Shown here piece by piece: positions 7,462 to 15,188 of a stretch of 32,463 bases of DNA. Numbering within the stretch: position 1 is the first letter of the stretch; each line of letters starts with the position of its first letter. The DNA is taken from NCBI GenBank assembly GCA_947625875.1, contig CANQQG010000028.1, forward strand, positions 1 to 32,463, in the 5' to 3' direction. This stretch comes from an uncultured Lachnospiraceae bacterium. Lineage in GTDB: Bacteria; Bacillota; Clostridia; Lachnospirales; Lachnospiraceae. Both the position numbers and the translations under genes were made by a program. The notes beneath the pieces were generated by a model. It made no database searches. It was not told the DNA's origin and saw nothing but the letters and a program-made list of their open reading frames with translations.

Positions 7462-8247
7462 ATGGATAAGATACTGACGGTCGCGGGAAGCGACTGCAGC
7501 GGCGGCGCGGGCGTCCAGGCGGATCTGAAGACGATACTTGCGCATGGCGCATACGGCATGAGCGTGGTCACGTCCCTGACGGCGCAGAATACGATGGGCG
7601 TAACGGGGATTTTCGACGTTCCGCCGGAATTTGTGGCGGCGCAGCTTGACGCGGTTTATGCGGATATTCCGCCGGATGCGGTAAAGATCGGCATGTTATC
7701 GCAAAAGGATGTGGTTTGTGTCGTCGCAAAAAAATTATCAAAAGAAAAGACGCGCCATGTGGTGATTGATCCGGTCATGTTGTCTACGGGCGGGCGGGAG
7801 CTTTTAAGCGCCGAAGCCCTGGGCCTGGCGAGGGAAGCGCTGTATCCGCTGGCGGAGCTGCTCACGCCGAATATTCCGGAAGCTGAGATTTTGGCGCAGA
7901 TGCAGATAAAAGATGCAGACGATATGCAGCAGGCAGCGGAGACGCTCGCGCGGGAATATGGGTGCGCTGTTCTGGTAAAAGGCGGGCATCGCATGGATAC
8001 AGCGGATGACGTTTTATTTTTTAAAGGTAAATTTTACTGGTATGAAGGGAAGCGGTTTGCAAACCCGAACACGCATGGGACAGGCTGTACGCTGTCCAGC
8101 GCGGCGGCCTGTCAGCTTGCCGCGGGATACGCCATGCCGGAAGCGGTCGGCTTTGCCAAAGATTATCTGACAGGGGCGATTTTAGACGGAATGGACATCG
8201 GGCGCGGGAGCGGGCCGCTGAACCATGCATACCGGTTTTCATCTTAA
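7462..8247 (+). CDS. thiD: Hydroxymethylpyrimidine/phosphomethylpyrimidine kinase
   Basis: A 261-aa ribokinase-fold enzyme that phosphorylates HMP and HMP phosphate to HMP pyrophosphate for thiamine synthesis or salvage; related enzymes also act on pyridoxal. [17 protein letters not shown] (8-24) is the substrate and glycine-rich signature, TAQNTMGV the ThiD strand, and [11 protein letters not shown] holds Cys209 with the anion hole. The start is taken at ATG 7462, which puts the family's usual MxKxLTxAGSD at residue 1. ATG 7450 is in frame but only one base after GGAG. No thiE or thiC lies in the window; thiN is about 23 kb away, which suggests salvage. Confidence 0.9.
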   Translation: MDKILTVAGSDCSGGAGVQADLKTILAHGAYGMSVVTSLTAQNTMGVTGIFDVPPEFVAAQLDAVYADIPPDAVKIGMLSQKDVVCVVAKKLSKEKTRHVVIDPVMLSTGGRELLSAEALGLAREALYPLAELLTPNIPEAEILAQMQIKDADDMQQAAETLAREYGCAVLVKGGHRMDTADDVLFFKGKFYWYEGKRFANPNTHGTGCTLSSAAACQLAAGYAMPEAVGFAKDYLTGAILDGMDIGRGSGPLNHAYRFSS

Positions 8248-8275
8248 AAAGAGAGGAGCGTAAGGAGAAGGGATT

Positions 8276-9700
8276 ATGAGGAAAACAAAGATCATCTGCA
8301 CGCTTGGTCCGGCGACGGACCGTCCGGGCGTGCTGGATAAGCTGGTGGAGGAGGGCATGAATGTCGCCCGATTTAATTTTTCACATGGGAATTATGAAGA
8401 CCATAAAATGCGCCTGCAGGCTTTAAAGGCGGCGAGGGAGAAATACGGCCGTCCGGTCGCCGCGCTGCTTGACACCAAAGGACCGGAGATCCGCGTCAGG
8501 AAATTTGCGGGCGGCAGGGTGGAGCTTGTTCCGGATCAGCTGTTCCGCCTTTGCTATGACGATGTGGAGGGCGGCCCGGAACAGGTTTCGATCACGTGCG
8601 GAGAACTGCATCAGGATGTGGAAAAGGGCAGCCGTATTTTGCTGGACGACGGTCTGATCGAGATGAGAGTGGAAGAAATTGACGGGCGCGATATTGTCTG
8701 CCGCGTGATAAATGGCGGGACGGTTTCGGACAATAAAGGCGTGAATGTGCCGGGCGTCCGGCTGTCCCTGCCGTATTTAAGCGAAAAAGACAGGCAGGAT
8801 ATTTTATTTGGCATTGAACAGGATTTCGATTTTATCGCGGCTTCTTTTGTGCGGCGCGCGGACGACGTCCTGCAGATCCGCAGGCTGCTGGAGGAAAACG
8901 GCGGCAGCGATATTGAGGTTATTTCCAAGATTGAAAATGGCGAAGGCGTGGAAAATATTGATGAGATCATCGAGCATTCGGACGGGATTATGATTGCGCG
9001 CGGCGATATGGGCGTGGAGATCCCGACAGAGGAAGTGCCGGTGATCCAGAAGATGATCATCCGGAAAGTCTATGAAGCGGGCAAGAAAGTCATTACGGCG
9101 ACGCAGATGCTTGACTCGATGATGAAAAACCCGCGGCCGACGCGGGCGGAAACAACAGATGTTGCAAACGCGATCTATGATGGGACGAGCGGCATCATGC
9201 TTTCCGGTGAAACGGCGGCGGGGCGTTATCCGGTGGAGGCGCTGCAGATGATGGTCCGGATCGCCGCGCGCGCGGAAAAAGACATTGATTACCGTAAACG
9301 GTTTTTTGGATATGAGCGGTATGCAAACCCGAATGTGACGGACGCGATCTGCCATGCGACCTGCACGACCGCGCACGACTTAAATGCAAGCGCGATCGTG
9401 ACGGTAACAAAGTCGGGCACATCCGCGCGCATGATCTCGCGGTACCGCCCGTCCTGCCAGATCATCGGCTGTACGACAGATGAGAAGGTCAGCCGCAAGC
9501 TGAATCTCTCGTGGGCGGTCGTTCCGCTGCTCATCCGGGAGGAAAGCGATGTGATCGAACTGTTTAACCAGGCTGTCCGTACGGCAAAGCAGGCGGGCAT
9601 GGTAAAGGAGGGCGACCTGGTTGTTATTACATCCGGCATTCCGCTTGGCATGGCGGGGACGACAAATATGATAAAAGTGCAGACGGTGGATGAAAGCTGA
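8276..9700 (+). CDS. pyk: Pyruvate kinase
   Basis: A 474-aa glycolytic enzyme converting phosphoenolpyruvate + ADP to pyruvate + ATP. The opening MRKTKIICTLGPA and ARFNFSHG with Arg32, Asn34 and Ser36 are the active-site start. LLDTKGPEIR includes Glu71, the position that marks potassium-dependent pyruvate kinases (potassium-independent ones have Lys). The catalytic Lys is in VISKIENGEGV, the metal ligands are in IARGDMGVEIP, and TATQMLDSM and LSGETAAGRYPVEA follow. It ends after the C-domain and lacks the extra PEP-utiliser domain of Bacillus-type enzymes. AAGGAGAAGG precedes the ATG. It is last in the operon, with a strong terminator 20 bp after the stop. No separate promoter is evident. 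Confidence 0.98.
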   Translation: MRKTKIICTLGPATDRPGVLDKLVEEGMNVARFNFSHGNYEDHKMRLQALKAAREKYGRPVAALLDTKGPEIRVRKFAGGRVELVPDQLFRLCYDDVEGGPEQVSITCGELHQDVEKGSRILLDDGLIEMRVEEIDGRDIVCRVINGGTVSDNKGVNVPGVRLSLPYLSEKDRQDILFGIEQDFDFIAASFVRRADDVLQIRRLLEENGGSDIEVISKIENGEGVENIDEIIEHSDGIMIARGDMGVEIPTEEVPVIQKMIIRKVYEAGKKVITATQMLDSMMKNPRPTRAETTDVANAIYDGTSGIMLSGETAAGRYPVEALQMMVRIAARAEKDIDYRKRFFGYERYANPNVTDAICHATCTTAHDLNASAIVTVTKSGTSARMISRYRPSCQIIGCTTDEKVSRKLNLSWAVVPLLIREESDVIELFNQAVRTAKQAGMVKEGDLVVITSGIPLGMAGTTNMIKVQTVDES

Positions 9701-9719
9701 AAATGAGATAAATTGTTTG

Positions 9720-9747
9720 CGGGAGAGCGGAAGCTCTCCCGTTTTTT
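9720..9747 (+). terminator. Terminator after pyk
   Basis: A perfect 9-bp stem, CGGGAGAGC (9720-9728) with GCTCTCCCG (9733-9741), has a GGAA loop and is followed by six T. Very strong intrinsic terminator. Confidence 0.95.
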
Positions 9748-9830
9748 GCGTGCGCGGACGCGCGTAAAAGAATAGCCGTTAATGTCGTCGCGGGCCATGC
9801 AGGGAATGGGGGAGGAAATTTTCCGGCGTC

Positions 9831-9857
9831 ACGTTTTTGCTTTCCGCGCATAGGATA
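9831..9857 (+). promoter_or_regulatory. Sigma-K-like promoter of dpaAB
   Basis: CATAGGATA at 9849-9857 matches the sigma-K -10 consensus CATAnnnTA exactly. AC at 9831-9832 lies 16 bp upstream, the expected -35. In Bacillus and Clostridium the dipicolinate synthase operon is expressed in the mother cell under sigma-K. Caveat: the start site would fall about 9863-9866, at the edge of the GGAGGTG ribosome binding site (9862-9868), so the leader would be unusually short. Confidence 0.55.
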
Positions 9858-9874
9858 AACTGGAGGTGCAGTTT

Positions 9875-10672
9875 ATGGGATGTTTTCTGATCCTGGGAAA
9901 TGAGGAACGCCAGAAACAGTTATTCCGCATACTCTGCAGTAAGGGGCAGACTGTCACGTTTTGCGAGTCGTGGCTGGAAGGGAATTATGACGCGGTACTC
10001 CTTCCGGCTGCGCAGACAGCAAAATATTTTGAGCAGATTGCCGATAAGCTGCAGGCGGGGCAGTATGTTTTCGGGTGCAATTTCCCGCAGGAACTTATGG
10101 CGCGGAAGAAACGGGAAGGCATATTCTTTGTGGATTACATGAAGGAGGAGGGAGCGGCTTATATAAACGCAGTCGCGACGGCGGAGGGCGCGCTTGCCGA
10201 GGCGATCCTTGCGGGAAAAGAAGTGCTTGCCGGGAAAGAGATGCTCGTTTTGGGATATGGCAGATGCGGGCAGGTTCTGGCGGGACGTCTGGCCGCGCTC
10301 GGCGGTATCGTGACGGTTTATGAAAAAGATCCGGAGCGCGTTGCGCAGGCGATGGCAAATAACCTGAGAGCCGTTTCGGCGCGCGCGGAATACGGAGCGG
10401 ATTTCTGGGGCAGATTTACGTATTTCTTTAATACAGTCCCGGCGCCTGTGCTGGATGAAAAGAAGCTTTCAAAAGTGCGGCGCAGCGCGGTCATCATTGA
10501 TATTGCCTCCGCGCCGGGCGGCGTGGATAAACGGTATTGCGAGAGGCACAACCTGAATGCGAAACTCTGTGGCGGCCTGCCCGCGAAATATGCGCCGGTG
10601 TCCGCCGCCGGGCTGCTTGTTTCTGTTATCGAGTCAAATTTAAAAGAGGTGTTGTCTTATGACGCAGGATGA
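9875..10672 (+). CDS. dpaA: Dipicolinate synthase subunit A
   Basis: A 265-aa subunit of the enzyme that oxidises dihydrodipicolinate to dipicolinic acid in the mother cell; the product fills the spore core with its calcium chelate. An N-terminal catalytic half is followed by a Rossmann NAD(P)-binding half with LGYGRCG (126-132), VYEKDPER after strand 2, YFFNTVPAPVLDE, and the family signature IIDIASAPGGVD. The end, KLCGGLPAKYAPVSAAGLL, matches SpoVFA. ATG 9875 has GGAGGTG 6 bp upstream; an in-frame ATG at 9866 is on the wrong side of that site. It overlaps dpaB by 14 bp. This gene marks the organism as a likely endospore former. Confidence 0.94.
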   Translation: MGCFLILGNEERQKQLFRILCSKGQTVTFCESWLEGNYDAVLLPAAQTAKYFEQIADKLQAGQYVFGCNFPQELMARKKREGIFFVDYMKEEGAAYINAVATAEGALAEAILAGKEVLAGKEMLVLGYGRCGQVLAGRLAALGGIVTVYEKDPERVAQAMANNLRAVSARAEYGADFWGRFTYFFNTVPAPVLDEKKLSKVRRSAVIIDIASAPGGVDKRYCERHNLNAKLCGGLPAKYAPVSAAGLLVSVIESNLKEVLSYDAG

Positions 10673-11252
10673 AAAGCTCACAGTGGGCCTGGGGATCACA
10701 GGCTCTTTTTGTACTTTTGATAAAATCAAACAGGAAACAAAACGTCTGATGGAAACGGATACGATGCGCATCATCCCGATCTATTCTTTTCACGCGCAGG
10801 AACTGGATACCCGTTTCGGCACAGCCGAAGATTTCCGCAGGGACATGGAGCGGATTACGGGGGAGCATGGGATTTTTACGATTCCAGAAGCCGAGCCGAT
10901 CGGCCCGTCCGGCTGTCTGGACGCACTCATCCTTGCGCCATGCACCGGAAATACGCTTGCGAAGCTCTGCGCGGGCATTACGGACTCACCGGCGCTTATG
11001 GCGGCAAAGGCGCATCTGCGCAATGAAAAGCCGCTTATCATATCCGTTTCCACGAACGACGCGCTCGGCATGAACTTTAAAAATATCGGAATGCTCATGA
11101 ATATGAAAAATATCTACTTTGTGCCGTTTGGACAGGATAACTATAAAAAGAAACCCGCTTCCATGATCGCCCATGTGGAGCTGATCGAGGATACGCTTAA
11201 AGCCGCATTGCAGGGGAAGCAGATTCAGCCGGTCATCCGCTCCCCGTTTTAA
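10659..11252 (+). CDS. dpaB: Dipicolinate synthase subunit B
   Basis: A 197-aa flavoprotein-fold subunit (SpoVFB) that partners DpaA. The opening GLGITGSFCTF is the nucleotide/flavin-binding loop. GPSGCLDALILAPCTGNTLAKLCAGITDSPALMAAKAHLR is the segment shared with the UbiX/PpcD-like flavoproteins, and KPLIISVSTNDALGMNFKNIGMLMN with the terminal FGQDNYKKKPASMIA is typical of DpaB. The role of flavin in this subunit is not clear. AAAGAGGTG precedes its ATG inside the end of dpaA, so the two are translationally coupled. It converges on asnB with only 38 bp between, where I see no clear terminator. Confidence 0.94.
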   Translation: MTQDEKLTVGLGITGSFCTFDKIKQETKRLMETDTMRIIPIYSFHAQELDTRFGTAEDFRRDMERITGEHGIFTIPEAEPIGPSGCLDALILAPCTGNTLAKLCAGITDSPALMAAKAHLRNEKPLIISVSTNDALGMNFKNIGMLMNMKNIYFVPFGQDNYKKKPASMIAHVELIEDTLKAALQGKQIQPVIRSPF

Positions 11253-11290
11253 TCCATCTGTGCGCCATACCGCATAAAACACATTTGCAG

Positions 11291-13144
11291 TTACAGCCGG
11301 ATACTGACATGGCAGGTCTTCAGGAAGTGTTCTACCTGCAATAGATATGCGATCATCTGCGGGCCTGCCATCAATTGCCCATACCATGGGGCGCCGTAAT
11401 CTTTCGGGTGCCCTAAAAATTGTTCCAGCGCGCTTAAATCCACCAGTTCTTTTAAGCGGCAGTCCGTCTGTTTCAGAACTTCTCTCAAGCGGTCTGTTAA
11501 AAGCTGTTCGTAAGATGGATTATAAGTTTTCGGGTACGGGCTTTTACGCCGGAATAAGATCTCTTCGGGCAGCAGCGGGCGCGCCGCCTGGCGCAGGATA
11601 TTTTTTACAAGCCCGTCTTTTGCTTTCATTTCCCATGGAATATTAAATACATAATCGACCAGTGCGCGGTCGGCAAATGGCACGCGCGCTTCCAGCCCGG
11701 AGTGCATGCTGGTGCGGTCCATGCGGTTTAGCAGCGTCTGCATAAAGAACCGGATATTCAAATAGCCGATCCGCCTGCGGTTTACTTCGGTTTCGTTTTC
11801 TTCCGGCAGGATGCTGATCTCGCGGACTGCCGTCTCATAAGCGTTCTGCACGTAATCGTCCATGTGCAGCGCATCGAGCAGGTCTTTGCGCAAAAGCTGT
11901 TTCCGCGGTGAGAGATCCGGCGTCCACGGGAATGTATTGCAGTTTAAAAACGTTTCCTTATGGAACCAGGGATAGCCGCCGAACACTTCGTCCGCGCATT
12001 CGCCTGTCAGCACGACTTTGTGCGTTTTTGCCACCTGCCCGCAGAAATAGAGCAGGGAAGAGTCGATATCCGCCATGCACGGAAGGTCGTGCGCCTCGAC
12101 GGAATCGTAAAGCAGGTCCGCCTGCACATGGCTGCCGCATTCTAAAAAATGATGGTCGGAATGTAAAAAGGAAACCATCTGTTCCACATATGGACGGTCC
12201 ATGGACGGCTGGAAATTATTTGCCCTGAAATATTTTTCGTTCCCCGTAAAATCAAAAGAATATGTAGTCAGCGTGCGTCCCTGTTTTTTCAGTTCATCCG
12301 CGCAGACGGCGGACACGACGCTCGAATCCACGCCGCCGGATAAAAAGGTGCAGACCGGGACGTCGGAGATCATCTGGCGCCTGATCGCGTCCGTTATGAG
12401 GAAGCGTGTTTTTTCTACGGTGTCTTCATAGGAATCCGTATGCGGGCGGCTGCAGAGTTTGTAGTACGTTTCTGTGATACAGCCGAGACTGCTGCACGTC
12501 ATGGAAGTCCCCGGTTTTAATTCGTAAATATCCTGAAATACGCCGCTTCCGGGCGTGCGCGCGGGGCCAAGCCCGAAGATCTCATTTAAGCCGTCCGCAT
12601 TCAGCCGCGCCGTTACCTGCGGGAAGCAGAACAGCCCCTTGATCTCGGATGAAAATATAAGCGTGCCGTTTTGGAGCGTGTAAAACAGCGGTTTCACGCC
12701 AAAGGAGTCGCGGTAGAGGGAGAGGATCTTATGCCGCTCATCATATATGGCAAAGGCAAAGATGCCGTCAAGCCGCCTGACAAATTCCGGCCCGAAGGCG
12801 AGGAAAGAAAGCAGGATCGCCTCGGTGTCGGAAGAGGTCTCCGGGGCAAAGCCGCGTTCGGTGAGCTCCTGCCGCAGTTTGGCGAGGTTGTAGATCTCCC
12901 CGTTATAAACGATGTGGTAATGGTATCCGTCGATGGATTTTGTCATGGGCTGCCGCCCGTTTTCCAAATCAATAACAGACAGTCTCGTATGGGACAGTCC
13001 GCATTGCCCGGTCAGGAGAATGCCTGAATCATCCGGTCCGCGGTGGGCCTGCGTGCGTCCCATCTGCTGTAAGATATGCTCAAATTCCCCCTGCCTCGAA
13101 AGAAAGTTGGCGGAAGGATCAAAAAAGCCTGCAATGCTGCACAT
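11291..13144 (-). CDS. asnB: Asparagine synthase (glutamine-hydrolysing)
   Basis: A 617-aa two-domain enzyme making asparagine from aspartate, ATP and glutamine nitrogen. Cys2 is the Ntn glutaminase nucleophile after Met removal; RGPDDSG (35-41), SHTRLSVIDL, VYNGEIYN and the SSDTEAIL motif complete the class II glutaminase domain (to about 210). The C-terminal synthetase domain has the PP-loop LSGGVDSS (268-275), LTGECADEVFGGYPWF, RMDRTSMHSGLEARVPF, and the Lys-rich FRRKSPYPKTYNP near the end. Some homologues amidate cell-wall peptides or other substrates, but asparagine synthesis is the simplest reading. The ribosome binding site is weak (AGG 8 bp upstream). It lies 68 bp after the DtxR-family gene on the same strand and may be co-transcribed with it. 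Confidence 0.95.
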   Translation of the reverse strand: MCSIAGFFDPSANFLSRQGEFEHILQQMGRTQAHRGPDDSGILLTGQCGLSHTRLSVIDLENGRQPMTKSIDGYHYHIVYNGEIYNLAKLRQELTERGFAPETSSDTEAILLSFLAFGPEFVRRLDGIFAFAIYDERHKILSLYRDSFGVKPLFYTLQNGTLIFSSEIKGLFCFPQVTARLNADGLNEIFGLGPARTPGSGVFQDIYELKPGTSMTCSSLGCITETYYKLCSRPHTDSYEDTVEKTRFLITDAIRRQMISDVPVCTFLSGGVDSSVVSAVCADELKKQGRTLTTYSFDFTGNEKYFRANNFQPSMDRPYVEQMVSFLHSDHHFLECGSHVQADLLYDSVEAHDLPCMADIDSSLLYFCGQVAKTHKVVLTGECADEVFGGYPWFHKETFLNCNTFPWTPDLSPRKQLLRKDLLDALHMDDYVQNAYETAVREISILPEENETEVNRRRIGYLNIRFFMQTLLNRMDRTSMHSGLEARVPFADRALVDYVFNIPWEMKAKDGLVKNILRQAARPLLPEEILFRRKSPYPKTYNPSYEQLLTDRLREVLKQTDCRLKELVDLSALEQFLGHPKDYGAPWYGQLMAGPQMIAYLLQVEHFLKTCHVSIRL

Positions 13145-13212
13145 AGAAAAAACCTGTATCGTTTTTCTTAAATATATGCGCAGAAAAGAAAAATATGAAA
13201 AAAATATGCCGC

Positions 13213-13578
13213 CTAATGAGAATTTACGTATTGTTTGATCGCCGCAAAGCTTTCGGAGCTGATATCGTGCTCGATTTTGCAGGCGTCCTCCACCGCGGTT
13301 TTTTCATCTACCCCCAGCTGTTTGAGCCATTCAGAAAGAAATTCATGCCGCTCGTAGATCCTGGCGGCGATTTCCTGCCCCGCGTCCGTCAGATAGATAA
13401 AGCCCGCGTCCGTTACAGTGATCAGCTGGTTTTCGCGCAGGTTTTTCATGGCGACGCTGACGCTGGATTTCTTGAAGCCAAGTTCGTTTGCGATATCCAC
13501 AGAACGGACGACAGGAAGAGTTTTGCTCAGGATCAGGATCGTTTCCAGATAGTTTTCCGCAGATTCATGTATATTCAT
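13213..13578 (-). CDS. DtxR/MntR-family metal-dependent repressor, short form
   Basis: A 121-aa DNA-binding regulator. An N-terminal winged helix-turn-helix (about 5-65) has SVDIANELGFKKSSVSVAMKNL as its recognition unit. The dimerisation/metal domain (70-115) has YERHEFLSEWL and ACKIEHDIS. Predicted ligands are Glu12, His78, Cys100, Glu103 and His104. The Cys-x-x-Glu-His pattern is like iron-sensing DtxR (Cys102/Glu105/His106), whereas MntR has Glu at the Cys position. Asn9 replaces the usual Met or Asp. It has no SH3-like third domain and no ferrous-transport gene beside it, so its targets are outside the window. GGGAGG lies upstream of the ATG. Confidence 0.9.
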   Translation of the reverse strand: MNIHESAENYLETILILSKTLPVVRSVDIANELGFKKSSVSVAMKNLRENQLITVTDAGFIYLTDAGQEIAARIYERHEFLSEWLKQLGVDEKTAVEDACKIEHDISSESFAAIKQYVNSH

Positions 13579-13618
13579 AAAAGACCTCCCGTTTTTTATT
13601 AACGATATGGTTGTGACA

Positions 13619-13675
13619 GGCAGCTGCGTCCGCCGGGCGGAGCGGGACGCCGTCCGCGTTCCGTCCGGCGCTGCC
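13619..13675. repeat. G+C-rich imperfect inverted repeat between the HD-GYP and DtxR genes
   Basis: GGCAGC (13619-13624) pairs with GCTGCC (13670-13675), and GCCGG (13632-13636) with CCGGC (13665-13669), with a 7-nt asymmetric bulge and an inner G+C-rich loop that can pair further. There is no T tract after it on either strand, so it is not a standard terminator. It could be a structured leader of the DtxR-family gene or the 3' end of the HD-GYP message. Confidence 0.5.
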
Positions 13676-13689
13676 GTTATGTATCCGGT

Positions 13690-14901
13690 TCAGCCTAAAA
13701 GCTGGCTGATGTCCTGGACGATTTTTGCATCCAGCTTTCCGTCATCGGCAAGGTTTTGAAGGATCGCGCACGCCTGTGCGTGGGACATGCCCTCTTTATA
13801 GGGTCGTTCTTCCGTCAGCGCCTGATAAGTGTCAAGGCATGCTATCATGCGCGACCAGTGGTCAAGGTCTTTCCCCGTCAGATGGAACGGGTAGCCGCTG
13901 CCGTCTAATTTTTCATGGTGGTACGAGGCCCAGCGCGTAATGTCCTCAAGCCCTTCGATCTGGCTTAAAATCAAAAAAGACTGGTACGCGTGCGCCTGGA
14001 TATGCTTATATTCCATGTCGGAAAGCCGTCCCGGTTTTTCCAGGATATCGCGGTCTACGGCAAGCTTGCCGATGTCATGCAGCGCGCCCGCGAAATAAAG
14101 CTTTGCCGTAAGCTCTTCGTCCGCGCCGTAATATTCCGCCATCCGTTTGGAAAGATGCGCGATGCCGATGGAGTGTTTTTTTGTAAATTTGGATTTATAA
14201 TCGGTGATCGTTGCAAAAATATTGGAAAAATCCATCAACTGCTGCGGCGTAATTTCCCGTTCGCAGGACGGGAACAGTTCATAGAGCGACAGGTTGATCT
14301 TTTCGTCCCGCAGCTTCGCCAGCTCTGAAAAATCAAAAGTTTTCCGGAAGCAGGAGATGGTCTGGATATCAAACCGGCTGTCCGTATTCTGCTTCAGGTA
14401 GCTGTCAAGGCGGGATAATTTTTCCTGCGTCGTATAGCTTAAATTAAATTCGGTGTCGAGCGTGTCCGCAAGATGAATCAGCCTTGCATATAACGGCACT
14501 TCAAAAGTCGTCCTGCGGAACGGCCCGCGCCCGTCTGCGGTTTCATGGTGATAGAGGATGGTGTTTTTTGCATTTTCCGGGTATGCAAAAGGGATATGCG
14601 CCATGTAATCTTCACCGAGCACGCAGTGGGAGGCGAAAGCCCTTTGTTCGCCGGAAGCCGCTTCGATAAAGGAACCCTGGTATTCCTCCAGCACATATTC
14701 GGCAAGCGCGCAGTCATGCAGGACCGCGCAGGTGCATAAGTCAAGCAGATGCTCCTGGTTCAGCCCGAGAGACTGTCCCATGCGCGCCGATAAATACGCG
14801 ACCCGTTTGCCATGCCCGTTTGTGATGCCGATCAGATCGTGTTCTACGCAGTCGAGCGCGTAAGAGAGCGCAAACAGCGTATCTGTAAAATTGAACTTCA
14901 T
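13690..14901 (-). CDS. Tandem HD-GYP domain protein, putative cyclic-di-nucleotide phosphodiesterase
   Basis: A 403-aa soluble protein with two HD-type metal-phosphohydrolase domains. Domain 1 (about 20-160) keeps His30, His62-Asp63, His92, His118-His119 and Asp146, with HHETADGRGPF where HD-GYP proteins have HHExxDGxGYP. Domain 2 (about 235-400) is canonical: His243, HDIGK (275-279), His304, HHEKLDGSGYP (328-338) and Asp357. HD-GYP enzymes hydrolyse cyclic-di-GMP or related cyclic dinucleotides. There is no receiver, PAS or membrane domain, so its input is unknown. The start has a very strong AAAGGAGG site. Three 13-bp direct repeats lie 25 bp upstream. It is on the - strand, divergent from murE. 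Confidence 0.9.
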   Translation of the reverse strand: MKFNFTDTLFALSYALDCVEHDLIGITNGHGKRVAYLSARMGQSLGLNQEHLLDLCTCAVLHDCALAEYVLEEYQGSFIEAASGEQRAFASHCVLGEDYMAHIPFAYPENAKNTILYHHETADGRGPFRRTTFEVPLYARLIHLADTLDTEFNLSYTTQEKLSRLDSYLKQNTDSRFDIQTISCFRKTFDFSELAKLRDEKINLSLYELFPSCEREITPQQLMDFSNIFATITDYKSKFTKKHSIGIAHLSKRMAEYYGADEELTAKLYFAGALHDIGKLAVDRDILEKPGRLSDMEYKHIQAHAYQSFLILSQIEGLEDITRWASYHHEKLDGSGYPFHLTGKDLDHWSRMIACLDTYQALTEERPYKEGMSHAQACAILQNLADDGKLDAKIVQDISQLLG

Positions 14902-14925
14902 AAAATATTTCCTCCTTTCGAGGCG

Positions 14926-14964
14926 CTTTTGTACAGAAATTTTGTATAGAAATTTTGTATGGAA
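14926..14964 (-). repeat. Three tandem 13-bp repeats upstream of the HD-GYP gene
   Basis: Read on the - strand, the repeats are TTCCATACAAAAT, TTCTATACAAAAT and TTCTGTACAAAAG, in direct contact (forward 14952-14964, 14939-14951, 14926-14938). They end about 25 bp before the start codon, where a promoter -10 or operator would be expected, and each contains an ATACAA/GTACAA core that could serve as a -10. They may be binding sites for a regulator or a small tandem duplication of promoter DNA. Confidence 0.8.
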
Positions 14965-15125
14965 GTTTTCTTTTGTCGTTTCCTCTCTGTCCTATATTCT
15001 ATGATAATATAATTGCCGCCCATAGTCAAAGAAAATTTAGCCGGCGTTCCGCCGTTTGGGACGGAATGCGGCAAATTACGCTCCGCAGCCTGCCATACTG
15101 AGGACATAATTTTCATCAGAAAACA

Positions 15126-15154
15126 TTGTAAAAAGACCGCCGGCGTCATATAAT
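15126..15154 (+). promoter_or_regulatory. Sigma-A promoter of murE-priA
   Basis: TTGTAA at 15126-15131 and a perfect TATAAT at 15149-15154 are separated by 17 bp and sit 34 bp before the murE ATG, with CCGGAGGT between. Confidence 0.8.
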
Positions 15155-15188
15155 GGAAATTATTGAAAAAATAACCGGAGGTAAGTTT

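Noticed and set aside
8804-9376. A 190-codon - strand frame inside pyk.
   Set aside because: Opposite strand of a certain pyruvate kinase, Arg/His/Pro-rich composition, no start signals.
11253-11290. A bidirectional terminator between the convergent dpaB and asnB.
   Set aside because: No stem of useful length with T tracts can be drawn in this gap; termination may lie inside the opposing genes.
13145-13212. A T-box or other riboswitch leader for asnB.
   Set aside because: Only 68 bp separate it from the preceding gene, too short, and no T-box sequence is visible.
15044-15070. Stem GCGTTCCG / CGGAATGC between the HD-GYP gene and murE, as a terminator.
   Set aside because: The neighbouring genes diverge, so no terminator is expected, and no T run follows on either strand.
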